Source of the DNA: CANLBN01 sp050633525 | Lineage (GTDB): Bacteria; Pseudomonadota; Gammaproteobacteria; Pseudomonadales; Cellvibrionaceae | NCBI GenBank assembly: GCA_050633525.1 | Contig: JBOEGR010000004.1 | Location: forward strand, 62,001 to 126,000 | Reading direction: 5' to 3' | DNA length: 64,000 nucleotides | In this document: positions 37,307 through 46,381 of the stretch, piece after piece | How the letters are laid out: the number at the start of each line of letters is the position of its first letter | Position numbering within the stretch: the stretch's first letter is position 1 | The notes under the pieces: generated by a model | Told to the model about the DNA's origin: nothing | The model's database searches: none | The model's input: the letters and a program-made list of their open reading frames with translations, nothing else | Position numbers and translations under genes: made by a program

Positions 37307-38311
37307 TTAAGGCTGTACTGGCAAATCAAAACCTCTGCGGCCTTGCAAACCACCACTGTGTATCGCGACGACCCGGCTATCCTTAGCCCAATAACCCTGC
37401 TTAGCCAAAGTCTCTATAGCCCACAACATTTTCACTGTATATACAGGGTCTAAGAGAAGGTGATTTCTTTGCTCAAATTCACTCATAAAGCGCAGTAGCT
37501 CGGGGCTTATTTTTGCATAGCCGCCATGATGAAAACCCGTCTCAATATTCCAATCAGCTGATGGTGAATGACTATCGATACCTAATAAATTAAGCCATTC
37601 CCTTACCTTTGCACTCAAACTATCTTCGCCCTTTAAAACACTGATACCAAGCAATTTCGTACTTGCTGAGGAACCAGCAATTAAGCCGGCCAGTGTTGAG
37701 CCTGTTCCCACCGCTGAACACAGAGTATAGGGTTCTTTCAGCTGCCTAGCGGTTGATTGAGCAATAGCAGCACATGCTCTTACACCCGCTAGATTTTCTC
37801 CGCCTTCGGGAATTAGATAATATTTCCCAGACAATGCTTTAAGTATAGGCAATAGTGGACGTATGTCTTTGCGACCATAGTCTTTTTTGCCTAAAAAGTG
37901 TATTTTCATGCCAAAATCAACGGCATCAGATAGTGTTGGTGAAAGCTTCTTGGGTTTATACCCCCTAATAATCCCCACACTATTCAATCCGAGAGCCTTA
38001 GATACTCCCGCGAGCGCATAAATATGGTTGGAATAAGCGCCACCGAAACTAACGAGAGTATCGCAACCCTGTTGGCGGGCATTTAAGAGGTTGTAATATA
38101 GCTTGTAAAACTTATTCCCCGAAGCCAGCGGAAGCTTATCATCTCTACGAAGATAGGCTGTAATGCCACGCTGGTTTAACTCGGGCCAATATAATAACTG
38201 GAGGGGAACGTGGTCGGCAACACTGCTTAGGTGTTGCTCGAATAATTCAGGCGACCATGTTTGTTGATATTCACAATCGAGGGGGTATTGGTGCGATGGT
38301 CTATGCAGCAA
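37307..38311 (-). CDS. PLP-dependent ACC deaminase/D-cysteine desulfhydrase-like enzyme
   Basis: A 334-residue fold-type II PLP enzyme. The PLP lysine is in LASGNKFYKLYYN, the nucleophile region is SFGGAYSNHIYALA, and the phosphate loop is AVGTGSTLAGL. Homologues act as 1-aminocyclopropane-1-carboxylate deaminases or D-cysteine desulfhydrases; which applies cannot be told. The start is TTG at 38311, chosen because an in-frame stop lies directly before it, no later ATG/GTG precedes the conserved core, and GGAGAA lies 5 bases upstream. It overlaps the upstream gene by 85 bases. Confidence 0.85.
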   Translation of the reverse strand: MLHRPSHQYPLDCEYQQTWSPELFEQHLSSVADHVPLQLLYWPELNQRGITAYLRRDDKLPLASGNKFYKLYYNLLNARQQGCDTLVSFGGAYSNHIYALAGVSKALGLNSVGIIRGYKPKKLSPTLSDAVDFGMKIHFLGKKDYGRKDIRPLLPILKALSGKYYLIPEGGENLAGVRACAAIAQSTARQLKEPYTLCSAVGTGSTLAGLIAGSSASTKLLGISVLKGEDSLSAKVREWLNLLGIDSHSPSADWNIETGFHHGGYAKISPELLRFMSEFEQRNHLLLDPVYTVKMLWAIETLAKQGYWAKDSRVVAIHSGGLQGRRGFDLPVQP

Positions 38312-39552
38312 TCACTTTCTCCAATAATAAACTGACTTGGGTCATCTATTCGCGTTAGCGGTTTGTCGCATAGTTCACCATTATCTAGCTCCTTTTGGCA
38401 AGTAGGAGTGTAAAAATGGTCTAGCCAAATACGATAGAGATGCTCATTGACGCCGCATTGATGTGCTACATAAGCTGTTGGGTTTTCTAGGTAAGCAGGT
38501 ACATCGACTGCTTTGATTGTTAAATGCCCTGCACCAGGATGATAAATAACAAAATTAACGCCCGCATTGTTTAATTTTTCAAGAATAACGTCACTCGATA
38601 TATCCAGTAGTTTTTTGTTTTCTTGCTGAAGAGTCAGTATTTCCTGCTTTAATTTGGCTTCCCTCTCGCCACGATACATAAGCTCAACATTACGTGATTC
38701 GAGTTCAGATTGAAATTCGGCTTTAACGGCCTCGACTTGCAGCAGTACTTCAGACTCGTAATGCTCTTTTAGTGATATAAATTCTTCGCTACTTTTATCG
38801 CTGCCCTTTTCTTGAGCTGACTGAATTTTGCTTTCAAAGTAATCCCTCATGCCGGAAATTTTGTCGTTCTGGCCAGCAATGGTCTCTTTCAACTCTAAAT
38901 TTAACGAACGCTGCTCATTTAGTTGTTGTTGGTAGCTATTAAGCTCTTGCTGATATGCCAATACTCGTTCCTGATGATCCAAGCTCAATTGGCGCATATC
39001 TTGATCAGCTTTAGTCGATAGCAATTTTTGCTTGAGGCGCTGCTCTTTAATTAACAAAGCTGCACGTATTCGCTCGTGATTGAAGCGGTCATCATCTGAC
39101 TCTTCAACCTTTTTCTCAAAAACAAGCCCTAGTGAATTGTTTTTAATCATCTTTTTGATTAAAACAATATCATTTAGTGAGGCTTGCATCATTGGGTCCC
39201 AGAGATTATTTCTCTGCCAGTCAATGGGGCATTGACTGTAGCAGGCAAGCGCTATCGGGCCTGAACCCATATTGGGCCCCTTGGCTGCATTGTCAGCTAA
39301 GTTCTGAAGAGGGATATTCCAGCTTTTTTCAACAAAACCAGCTCGATCAAAATTGATGTTAAAAAAAACGGCGCCAGTCACATGAAGATGAGCGTTGATA
39401 CGGACATAAACCGCTTTCATATGCCGGTTGGCTATATCGTGCAGAGGAACATAGCTATCCAATATCGCCTGAAACTCGGCATAGGTCATCTCTTTAACAA
39501 CTTGGTGGTCGTCAAAGAAGAGAATAGCTTCCGCTGAAGAAGATTCGGCCAT
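38227..39552 (-). CDS. Coiled-coil protein with C-terminal Cys cluster, unknown role
   Basis: A 441-residue protein I cannot assign to a characterised family. Residues 1-145 form a mixed domain (MTYAEFQAILDSYVPLHD, GSGPIALACYSQCPIDWQ). Residues about 155-320 are a long Glu/Gln/Lys-rich coiled coil. The last 115 residues are a compact domain with Cys366, Cys385, Cys395, Cys415, Cys416 and His419, spaced like a zinc-binding module. No signal peptide or membrane helix. It is translationally overlapped by the PLP enzyme gene, so the two are probably co-expressed. Confidence 0.75.
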   Translation of the reverse strand: MAESSSAEAILFFDDHQVVKEMTYAEFQAILDSYVPLHDIANRHMKAVYVRINAHLHVTGAVFFNINFDRAGFVEKSWNIPLQNLADNAAKGPNMGSGPIALACYSQCPIDWQRNNLWDPMMQASLNDIVLIKKMIKNNSLGLVFEKKVEESDDDRFNHERIRAALLIKEQRLKQKLLSTKADQDMRQLSLDHQERVLAYQQELNSYQQQLNEQRSLNLELKETIAGQNDKISGMRDYFESKIQSAQEKGSDKSSEEFISLKEHYESEVLLQVEAVKAEFQSELESRNVELMYRGEREAKLKQEILTLQQENKKLLDISSDVILEKLNNAGVNFVIYHPGAGHLTIKAVDVPAYLENPTAYVAHQCGVNEHLYRIWLDHFYTPTCQKELDNGELCDKPLTRIDDPSQFIIGESDCCIDHRTNTPSIVNINKHGRLNYSSNT

Positions 39553-40046
39553 AGGTGTTTTTGCTGTCTTAAACGCCCGAGAGACACAACTATCTAGCGA
39601 GCAAAAGTAAACTAGTTCAAGTTAATTATGGACAAAAAGTCGGATATTCGGTGTGACAGGCTATACATTTCACAAAAAAACTTACAGATTGAATTGTTAT
39701 TAAAATCACTCGCGCGCGAAATATGGATGATGTGAGCCCATATTAATGAAGCGACTCTTTAGGGATGTGGGGGTATAGGAAATCGCGGGGATCTGTCTGG
39801 AGTTAAAAAACTAACCCGCTAATGTGTTACTCGGTGTGTATTTATCGTTTATATATCTGAAAAATCATCGCCGTATTCATCATCATGGGCGGCAAAATCT
39901 TCATATTCTGGCTCCGAATACGCCATTAAATCGTCTCTATATTCTTCCATTGTTTTCCTCATTCTTTATTTTCTCTAGTATAGTAAGAAACTAAGTTGAC
40001 AATTTGATGACAAGAATGGGATTAAGTTCAGAGGCTCTTTAGCTAT
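39553..40046. other. 494-base gap holding one very small ORF
   Basis: Between the coiled-coil gene and the FAH-family gene, both leftward. The only supported content is the 33-codon acidic ORF at 39849-39950. The remaining roughly 300 bases (39553-39848) hold no clear gene, hairpin or repeat; the coiled-coil gene's promoter should lie there. Confidence 0.5.
39849..39950 (-). CDS. Small acidic protein of 33 residues
   Basis: ATG at 39950 is preceded by GAGG at 7-base spacing. The product is MEEYRDDLMAYSEPEYEDFA and 13 more residues ending in DDFSDI, with 15 Asp/Glu and 4 Tyr residues and almost no basic ones. The ribosome-binding site and the biased composition make it a likely real peptide, though I know no family. 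It could be a nucleic-acid-mimic or a regulator of a neighbour; this is speculation. Confidence 0.5.
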   Translation of the reverse strand: MEEYRDDLMAYSEPEYEDFAAHDDEYGDDFSDI

Positions 40047-40661
40047 TTAATGAGCTTGCCAACGCCCTTCTACTAATACCTTATCTCCCAATAAAACCGT
40101 ACCGATAAACTCGGCTCCAGCACAGACTTCGCCCACGCCTTCAGGTGTGCCCGTCATAATGATATCACCGTCTTCTAGACTCAAAAATTGACTGATCTCA
40201 TCTAGTATAGCTTGTGGTTTGAATAGCATATGCCCTACGCCCCCACTCTGCCTGCATTCACCATTGATATAAAGCTCCAATCTTAAGCCATCAAGTTGAT
40301 CGCTTGATATGCTCACAAATTCGCTAAATACTGCTGCGCCATCAAATGACTTAGCACGCTCCCAAGGTAAGCGAGCCTCTTTTAACCGTGATTGAGTCCC
40401 GCGTTTTGTTAAATCTAAGCCGAAGCCAAGCCCAGCAATTTGCCCGTCTTTAATCAAAAATGAAATCTCACCTTCATAGTGGTTGGCCTCGCCCTTACCC
40501 GCATCTAGATGTTGACTGATGGCAGAGTTCGGTTTGATAAAAATAACCGGCTCAGTAGGCACCGCATTTCCCAATTCTTTTGCGTGAGCAACATAATTTC
40601 GACCAACACATACGATTTTAGAAGGCGTAATCAAATTCGTTTGATAGATAACAGTATTCAT
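40047..40661 (-). CDS. Fumarylacetoacetate hydrolase-family protein (YcgM-like)
   Basis: A 204-residue protein of the FAH superfamily, which cleaves or decarboxylates acylpyruvate-type beta-diketo acids. Visible motifs are KIVCVGRNYVAHAKELGN, PVIFIKPNSAI, and the metal-binding HYEGEISFLIKDG with later GDIIMTGTPEGVG. The short length matches YcgM/FAHD1-type acylpyruvases or oxaloacetate decarboxylases. The substrate is not resolvable from sequence. Confidence 0.85.
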   Translation of the reverse strand: MNTVIYQTNLITPSKIVCVGRNYVAHAKELGNAVPTEPVIFIKPNSAISQHLDAGKGEANHYEGEISFLIKDGQIAGLGFGLDLTKRGTQSRLKEARLPWERAKSFDGAAVFSEFVSISSDQLDGLRLELYINGECRQSGGVGHMLFKPQAILDEISQFLSLEDGDIIMTGTPEGVGEVCAGAEFIGTVLLGDKVLVEGRWQAH

Positions 40662-40767
40662 ATTTCACCATGGTTGAATTATGAATTAATCTTAATTGAT
40701 TCGGTTCAACAAAACCAGATAGTAAGTTATCCACGTATATAGTAGGCAACATTAATAAACCGAGTGT

Positions 40768-41157
40768 TTGATTAAAATGACAGAGACTGAACAATACGCT
40801 AAAGATGTCCTCTTCTACGATGGCAGCTGCCCGCTTTGTCATAAAGAAATTAACTTAATGCGTAAACATACTCACAAGAAAATTGATTTTGTTGATATAC
40901 ACGAACACAAGCTTGACGAAACACACCCATCGAGAGAGTTACTATTAAGGAGACTCCACCTTAGGACAACAGACGGTAAGTGGCTGGTGGGGCTAGATGC
41001 AAACGTGCATGCTTGGTCGTATACCCCCTATGGAAAAATATTGAAAGTATTACGCTGGCCTATTATCAAAACGGTGGTAGATTGTATTTATTTTAAATGG
41101 GCTGATAGACGCTATACTAAGCGCTATGAATGCGGAATATGCGGCGTAAATCAATAA
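40768..41157 (+). CDS. DCC-family (DUF393) thiol-redox-like protein
   Basis: A 129-residue protein of the DUF393/YuxK group. The thioredoxin-like start VLFYDGSCPLCHKEINLM contains a CPLC pair, and the WSYTPYGKILKVLRWP and C-terminal YECGICGVN are typical. An ATG three codons in (40777) may be the true start. Stands alone between two leftward genes; the redox partner is unknown. Confidence 0.85.
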   Translation: MIKMTETEQYAKDVLFYDGSCPLCHKEINLMRKHTHKKIDFVDIHEHKLDETHPSRELLLRRLHLRTTDGKWLVGLDANVHAWSYTPYGKILKVLRWPIIKTVVDCIYFKWADRRYTKRYECGICGVNQ

Positions 41158-41181
41158 TTATTCTTGCAGATACTTAAGAAC

Positions 41182-42414
41182 TTATAAAACAACACTTGCA
41201 GGCACCCTTACCCACCCTTCCATTAATACTCTTGCACTTCGGCTCATGCTGACTTTTTCTACACTCCAATGGCCATAATCTTCTTTCACTTCAGCGCCCA
41301 CAGTTAAGGTCCCCGATGGATGACCAAAGCAGACACTATTCAGCTGACCGCCACCCGCGGCAAGATTTACTAAGGTGCCGGGTATTGCGGCAGCGGTACC
41401 AATGGCAACAGCTGCTGTACCCATCATGGCGTGATGTAACTTGCCCATTGAAAGTGCGCGCACGACCAAATCAATCTTGCTTGCATCGATATGTTTTCCA
41501 CTTGATGCCACATAGTTACTCGCTTTAGCTACAAAAGCAATTTTAGGTGTATGTTGCCGTGTGGCAGCTTCACTAATATTTTTAATCAAGCCCATTTTTA
41601 TTGCGCCATAAGCACGAATCAATTCAAACATCCTTAATGCATCATCATCACTATTAATATCGTCTTGTAATTCAGTACCACTATAGCCAAGATCTTCAGC
41701 ATTAATAAAAAGAGTAGGAATGCCAGCATTAATCATACTGACTTTTAGTGTATCGGTTTTTAAACCCGCTTGTTTAACTAAGTCAGACGGTAAGTGCAAA
41801 TCATCAATAAGATTACCTGTGGGTAGCAAAGCGTCTTCTGGGGCATCAATATCGCCCTGCGCCTCTGCAGCAGGGGACATAAAATCTAGCTTTACTTCCG
41901 CTGCCGGAAAGGTCACGCCATCCAATTCAAAGCTCCCTATTTCTTGCACTTGCCCATCAATAATAGGCACATAAGCCACAATCGTTTTACTAATATTTTC
42001 TTGCCAAATTCGTATAGGTAACACACCATTTTCTGGAATACGTTCAGCAGTAATCAAACCACTTTGTACCGCAAAAGAACCCACAGCAGCCGACAAATTA
42101 CCACAATTACCACTCCAATCAATAAAAGCTTTATCGATCGCTACCTGCCCAAATAAATAATTTACATCGTGATTATCTTGAGTGCTTTTAGAAAGAATGA
42201 CTATTTTACTTGTGCTAGAAGTGGCGCCGCCCATGCCATCGGTTTGCTTACCGTAAGGGTCTGGGCTACCAATCACGCGCAGTAAAACAGCATCACGAAT
42301 AGCCCCTGGTTTTCTAGCGAGCTCTGGCAAATCGTCACATTTAAAAAAAACGCCTTTACTGGTGCCACCACGTATATACATGGCGGGAATTTTCATTTGT
42401 GCTTTTTTATTCAT
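41182..42414 (-). CDS. prpF: 2-methylaconitate cis-trans isomerase PrpF
   Basis: A 410-residue enzyme of the PrpF family (diaminopimelate-epimerase fold) that converts the trans-2-methylaconitate made by AcnD to the cis form. Typical segments are AMYIRGGTSKGVFF, GGATSSTSKIVIL, WSGNCGNLSAAVGSFA (active-site Cys) and HHAMMGTAAVAIGTAA. It is last in the methylcitrate operon, 69 bases after acnD. Its presence with AcnD instead of PrpD marks the iron-sulfur variant of the pathway. Confidence 0.96.
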   Translation of the reverse strand: MNKKAQMKIPAMYIRGGTSKGVFFKCDDLPELARKPGAIRDAVLLRVIGSPDPYGKQTDGMGGATSSTSKIVILSKSTQDNHDVNYLFGQVAIDKAFIDWSGNCGNLSAAVGSFAVQSGLITAERIPENGVLPIRIWQENISKTIVAYVPIIDGQVQEIGSFELDGVTFPAAEVKLDFMSPAAEAQGDIDAPEDALLPTGNLIDDLHLPSDLVKQAGLKTDTLKVSMINAGIPTLFINAEDLGYSGTELQDDINSDDDALRMFELIRAYGAIKMGLIKNISEAATRQHTPKIAFVAKASNYVASSGKHIDASKIDLVVRALSMGKLHHAMMGTAAVAIGTAAAIPGTLVNLAAGGGQLNSVCFGHPSGTLTVGAEVKEDYGHWSVEKVSMSRSARVLMEGWVRVPASVVL

Positions 42415-42483
42415 TGATCTGACTGTTTTTATAGAGTTAAGGTTGAGTTACCGTGTTCTTATTTAAATTTAGGTATTAGCTGT

Positions 42484-45126
42484 TTACAGAGATGTCGCTA
42501 AAAAGTCTTGAGCAAAGCGCTGTAAAACACCACCGGCATTATAGATTGAGACTTCTTCAGCTGTATCAAGACGGCATTTTACAGGAATAGTGATTGTCTC
42601 GTTATTTTTACGGGATATGTTAACTGTCAAAGTCGCTCCAGGTGCTAAACTGCCAACCACCTCATAAGTTTCACTCCCGTCAATATGGTAAGTGTGGCGA
42701 TTATTACCGGCTGTAAACTCTAAAGGTAAAACACCCATGCCAATTAAATTAGTGCGGTGTATACGCTCAAAACCCTCAGCAATAATCGCCTCGACTCCCG
42801 CTAAGCGTACTCCTTTTGCCGCCCAATCACGCGATGACCCCTGACCATAATCGGCTCCCGCAATAATAATAAGGGGTTGCTGCCGTTGCATATAGGTTTC
42901 AATTGCTTCCCACATTCGGCTCTCCTTCGCTTCAGGTTCAATACGCGTAAACGAACCTTGTTTTACATTACCTTTTTCATCGCGAACCATTTCGTTTAAT
43001 AATTTTGGGTTCGCAAAAGTAGCGCGCTGAGCAGTCAAGTGATCGCCACGATGGGTTGCATAAGAATTAAAATCTTTCTCGGGCAGCCCCATTTTATGTA
43101 AATATTCCCCAGCAGCGCTATTCAAAAGAATGGCATTGGATGGTGATAAATGATCAGTCGTAATATTGTCGCCCAATACAGCCAAGGGCCGCATTTCTTT
43201 AAGAGAGCGCTCCCCCGCGAGCGCACCTTCCCAATAGGGAGGTCGACGAATATAAGTACTGTGTGGATCCCAGTCGTAAAGAGGGCTTTTCGATTTTTCG
43301 ATAGCGCCTAAATCAAACATGGGAATATAAACAGCATTAAATTGTTCAGGTTTTACACTTGCTGCGACAATAGCATCTATTTCTTCATCCGTCGGCCAAA
43401 TATCTTTTAGCGTAATCGAGTGTCCCTCCGCATCGACCCCTAAACTATCTTTTTCTATATCAAAACGCATGGTACCCGCAATTGCATAAGCAACGACTAA
43501 AGGCGGCGAAGCTAAAAAGGCTTGTTTTGCATAGGGGTGAATACGTCCATCAAAATTTCTGTTTCCCGACAATACCGCACAAGAATAAAGATCTCGCTCA
43601 ATAATTTCTTTTTGAATAAGCGGATCCAATGCACCACTCATACCATTACAAGTGGTACAAGCAAAACCGACAATACCAAAACCGAGTTTTTCTAACTCAG
43701 GCAACAATCCTGATTCAGTTAAATATAATTCTGCTACTTTTGATCCCGGCGCAAAAGAAGTTTTCACCCAAGGCTTACGCACCAAGCCTAAGTCATTGGC
43801 TTTTTTAGCGACCAAACCTGCTGCGACAACATTGCGTGGATTACTAGTATTGGTACAACTAGTAATGGCTGCGATAATGACCGCCGCATCTGGTATTAAA
43901 CCCGATTTTTCTTGGGCAATCGCTTGATCGAGGTGGTTGGCAATGCCACGTTCGCTTAACTCAGCAGTAGGTAAACGGCGGTGAGGATTAGAAGGCCCTG
44001 CCATATTCCGACCGACAGAAGATAAATTGAACTGAAACACGCGATCATAGTGAACACTGGTTAAGCTATCCGCCCATAAACCCATTATTTTTGCGTAGCG
44101 TTCAACCAATGCAACCTGTTCTGGCTCACGACCTGTTAAAGTTAAATATTCAATTGTTTGTTGATCGATATAAAACAAAGCTGCACTGGCACCAAACTCG
44201 GGCGTCATATTCGAAATAGTGGCTCGATCTCCAATACTTAATTTACTGGCGCCCTCCCCAAAAAACTCTAAATACGAAGACACCACTTTTTCATTGCGCA
44301 AAAATTCTGTTATGGCTAAAACAATATCTGTAGCAGTAATACCTGCTTGTCTTTCTCCAATTAATTCAACACCTATAATATCCGGCAAACGCATCATCGA
44401 TGGCCGACCTAGCATAACGGTCTCTGCTTCCAAGCCACCCACACCAATCGCAATCACACCCAAGGCATCAATATGTGGGGTATGACTGTCTGTTCCAACA
44501 CAGGTATCTGGAAAAGCCACACCATCACGGACTTGGATAACAGGTGACATTTTCTCTAAATTAATTTGATGCATAATGCCGTTACCGGCTGGAATCACAT
44601 CAACATTTTCAAAGGCAGTTTTTGTCCACTCAATAAAGTGAAACCGGTCTTCGTTACGGCGATCTTCAATGGCTCGATTTTTTTCAAATGCATCTTCATC
44701 AAAACCTGCATGCTCCACGGCGAGAGAATGATCCACAATTAATTGTGTCGGCACGACAGGATTGACCTTAGCGGGATCGCCCCCCTGCTCTGCAATAGCA
44801 TCCCGCAAACCAGCAAGGTCAACCAAAGCAGTTTGCCCCAATATATCGTGGCAGACAACGCGGGCAGGAAACCAAGGAAAATCTAAATTTTGCTTACGCT
44901 CAATTAATTGTTTTAATGAAGCGGTGAGTGTATCTGGAGAACAGCGTCGTACTAAATTTTCAGCCAAAATACGTGAAGTATAAGGCAGGCTGTTATAAGC
45001 ATCGACCTGAATATCATTAACTGCCTCGCGGGCATCGTAATAATCCAGTGATGTATCAGACTGTGTTTTACTAGATAGTGTTTTACCAGGCAACGTTTTA
45101 CGATAACGTGTATTCAAAGATTCCAT
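42484..45126 (-). CDS. acnD: 2-methylcitrate dehydratase, Fe-S type AcnD
   Basis: An 880-residue aconitase-superfamily enzyme that dehydrates 2-methylcitrate to 2-methylaconitate. Cluster ligands are in ITSCTNTSNPRN and in FACTTCNGMSG. The catalytic C-terminal swivel domain has GADYGQGSSRDWAAKG. The N-terminal VDHSLAVEHAG and DTCVGTDSHTPHIDALG motifs are intact. It is 3 bases after prpC and needs PrpF for full activity according to work on the AcnD/PrpF pair. Confidence 0.96.
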   Translation of the reverse strand: MESLNTRYRKTLPGKTLSSKTQSDTSLDYYDAREAVNDIQVDAYNSLPYTSRILAENLVRRCSPDTLTASLKQLIERKQNLDFPWFPARVVCHDILGQTALVDLAGLRDAIAEQGGDPAKVNPVVPTQLIVDHSLAVEHAGFDEDAFEKNRAIEDRRNEDRFHFIEWTKTAFENVDVIPAGNGIMHQINLEKMSPVIQVRDGVAFPDTCVGTDSHTPHIDALGVIAIGVGGLEAETVMLGRPSMMRLPDIIGVELIGERQAGITATDIVLAITEFLRNEKVVSSYLEFFGEGASKLSIGDRATISNMTPEFGASAALFYIDQQTIEYLTLTGREPEQVALVERYAKIMGLWADSLTSVHYDRVFQFNLSSVGRNMAGPSNPHRRLPTAELSERGIANHLDQAIAQEKSGLIPDAAVIIAAITSCTNTSNPRNVVAAGLVAKKANDLGLVRKPWVKTSFAPGSKVAELYLTESGLLPELEKLGFGIVGFACTTCNGMSGALDPLIQKEIIERDLYSCAVLSGNRNFDGRIHPYAKQAFLASPPLVVAYAIAGTMRFDIEKDSLGVDAEGHSITLKDIWPTDEEIDAIVAASVKPEQFNAVYIPMFDLGAIEKSKSPLYDWDPHSTYIRRPPYWEGALAGERSLKEMRPLAVLGDNITTDHLSPSNAILLNSAAGEYLHKMGLPEKDFNSYATHRGDHLTAQRATFANPKLLNEMVRDEKGNVKQGSFTRIEPEAKESRMWEAIETYMQRQQPLIIIAGADYGQGSSRDWAAKGVRLAGVEAIIAEGFERIHRTNLIGMGVLPLEFTAGNNRHTYHIDGSETYEVVGSLAPGATLTVNISRKNNETITIPVKCRLDTAEEVSIYNAGGVLQRFAQDFLATSL

Positions 45127-45129
45127 TGA

Positions 45130-46290
45130 TTAGCTTCGCTCACTGATAGGCGTATACACTTGATCTTCTGGCCCAATGTAATTTGCACTAGGGCGGATAA
45201 TCTTGCCGTCATTACGCTGTTCCACAACATGGGCTGCCCAGCCGGAAACACGCGAAATCACAAACAAAGGCGTAAACATCGCGGTCGGGACACCCATCAT
45301 GTTGTAACTCACAGCACTAAACCAATCGAGGTTAGGAAACATTTTTTTTGCGTCCCACATAACGCTTTCCAAGCGTTCCGCAATAGAAAACAATTTCATA
45401 TTACCGGCTTTTTCTGATAAATCTCTAGCTACCTCTTTGATCACTTTATTTCGCGGATCTGAAATCGTATAAACGGGATGACCAAAACCGATGACAATTT
45501 CTTTTTTCGCAACACGTTGCCGAATATCCCTCTCAGCTTCGTCGGCATTGTTATAGCGGCTTTGAATATCGAAAGCGACTTCATTAGCCCCACCATGCTT
45601 AGGGCCACGCAAAGCACCAATAGCGCCTGTGATGGCAGAATAAATATCGGTATTGGTTCCCGTAATAACCCGCGCCGTAAAAGTCGAAGCATTAAATTCG
45701 TGTTCGGCATAAAGAACCAAAGAGGTATGCATTGCCTCTACCCATTCATCTGATGGTATTTCACCATGGAGTAAATGTAAAAAATGTCCACCGATAGAAT
45801 CGTCATCAGTTTCCACATCGATACGCTTACCGTTAACAGCAAAGTGATACCAATACAACAACATCGAACCTAGACTCGCCATGAGACGGTCTGCAATATC
45901 GCGAGCCTCAGCAACCGGATGTTCTTCTTTTTCTGGTAAACAGCTGCCCATTATCGAGACACCGCTACGCATCACATCCATTGGATGAGCCGATGGAGGT
46001 ATTGCTTCTAATGCTTGTTTAACCGCCGCAGGTAAACCACGCAAGGATTTTAATTTAGTTTTATAAGCCAACAATTCAGATTCTGTCGGTAGAGTTTCAT
46101 GAATTAACAAATGAGCAATTTCTTCAAATTCACAATGCTCAGCCAACTCCAAAATATCATAACCGCGATAATGTAAATCATTACCACTGCGGCCCACTGT
46201 ACAGACAGCTGTATTACCCGCCACTGTACCGGATAGAGCAACCGACTTTTTAGGTTTTTTAGACATATCTACTGCTGTGGCATCGGTCAT
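45130..46290 (-). CDS. prpC: 2-methylcitrate synthase PrpC
   Basis: A 386-residue citrate synthase-fold enzyme that condenses propionyl-CoA with oxaloacetate. Key catalytic parts are GALRGPKHGGANE and IGFGHPVYTISDPRN with the later His/Asp region; the LHYRGYDILELAEHCEFEEIA start is typical of methylcitrate synthase. It lies 91 bases after prpB and abuts acnD. Together they route propionate carbon to pyruvate and succinate. Confidence 0.96.
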   Translation of the reverse strand: MTDATAVDMSKKPKKSVALSGTVAGNTAVCTVGRSGNDLHYRGYDILELAEHCEFEEIAHLLIHETLPTESELLAYKTKLKSLRGLPAAVKQALEAIPPSAHPMDVMRSGVSIMGSCLPEKEEHPVAEARDIADRLMASLGSMLLYWYHFAVNGKRIDVETDDDSIGGHFLHLLHGEIPSDEWVEAMHTSLVLYAEHEFNASTFTARVITGTNTDIYSAITGAIGALRGPKHGGANEVAFDIQSRYNNADEAERDIRQRVAKKEIVIGFGHPVYTISDPRNKVIKEVARDLSEKAGNMKLFSIAERLESVMWDAKKMFPNLDWFSAVSYNMMGVPTAMFTPLFVISRVSGWAAHVVEQRNDGKIIRPSANYIGPEDQVYTPISERS

Positions 46291-46381
46291 GTGTCATTCC
46301 TCTCTATTAATTGGGTCTAAAAAGTTTTCTATAAATTCAACTTTTTCAATTATTTTTAATGAATTAAATATTTTCTCTGAA

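Noticed and set aside
39628..39735. A 35-codon ORF on the plus strand in the gap after the coiled-coil gene
   Set aside because: No ribosome-binding site and no neighbouring gene on that strand.
45478..45753. Long open frames opposite prpC, acnD and prpB
   Set aside because: They are antisense shadows of strongly conserved genes and lack start signals or family features.
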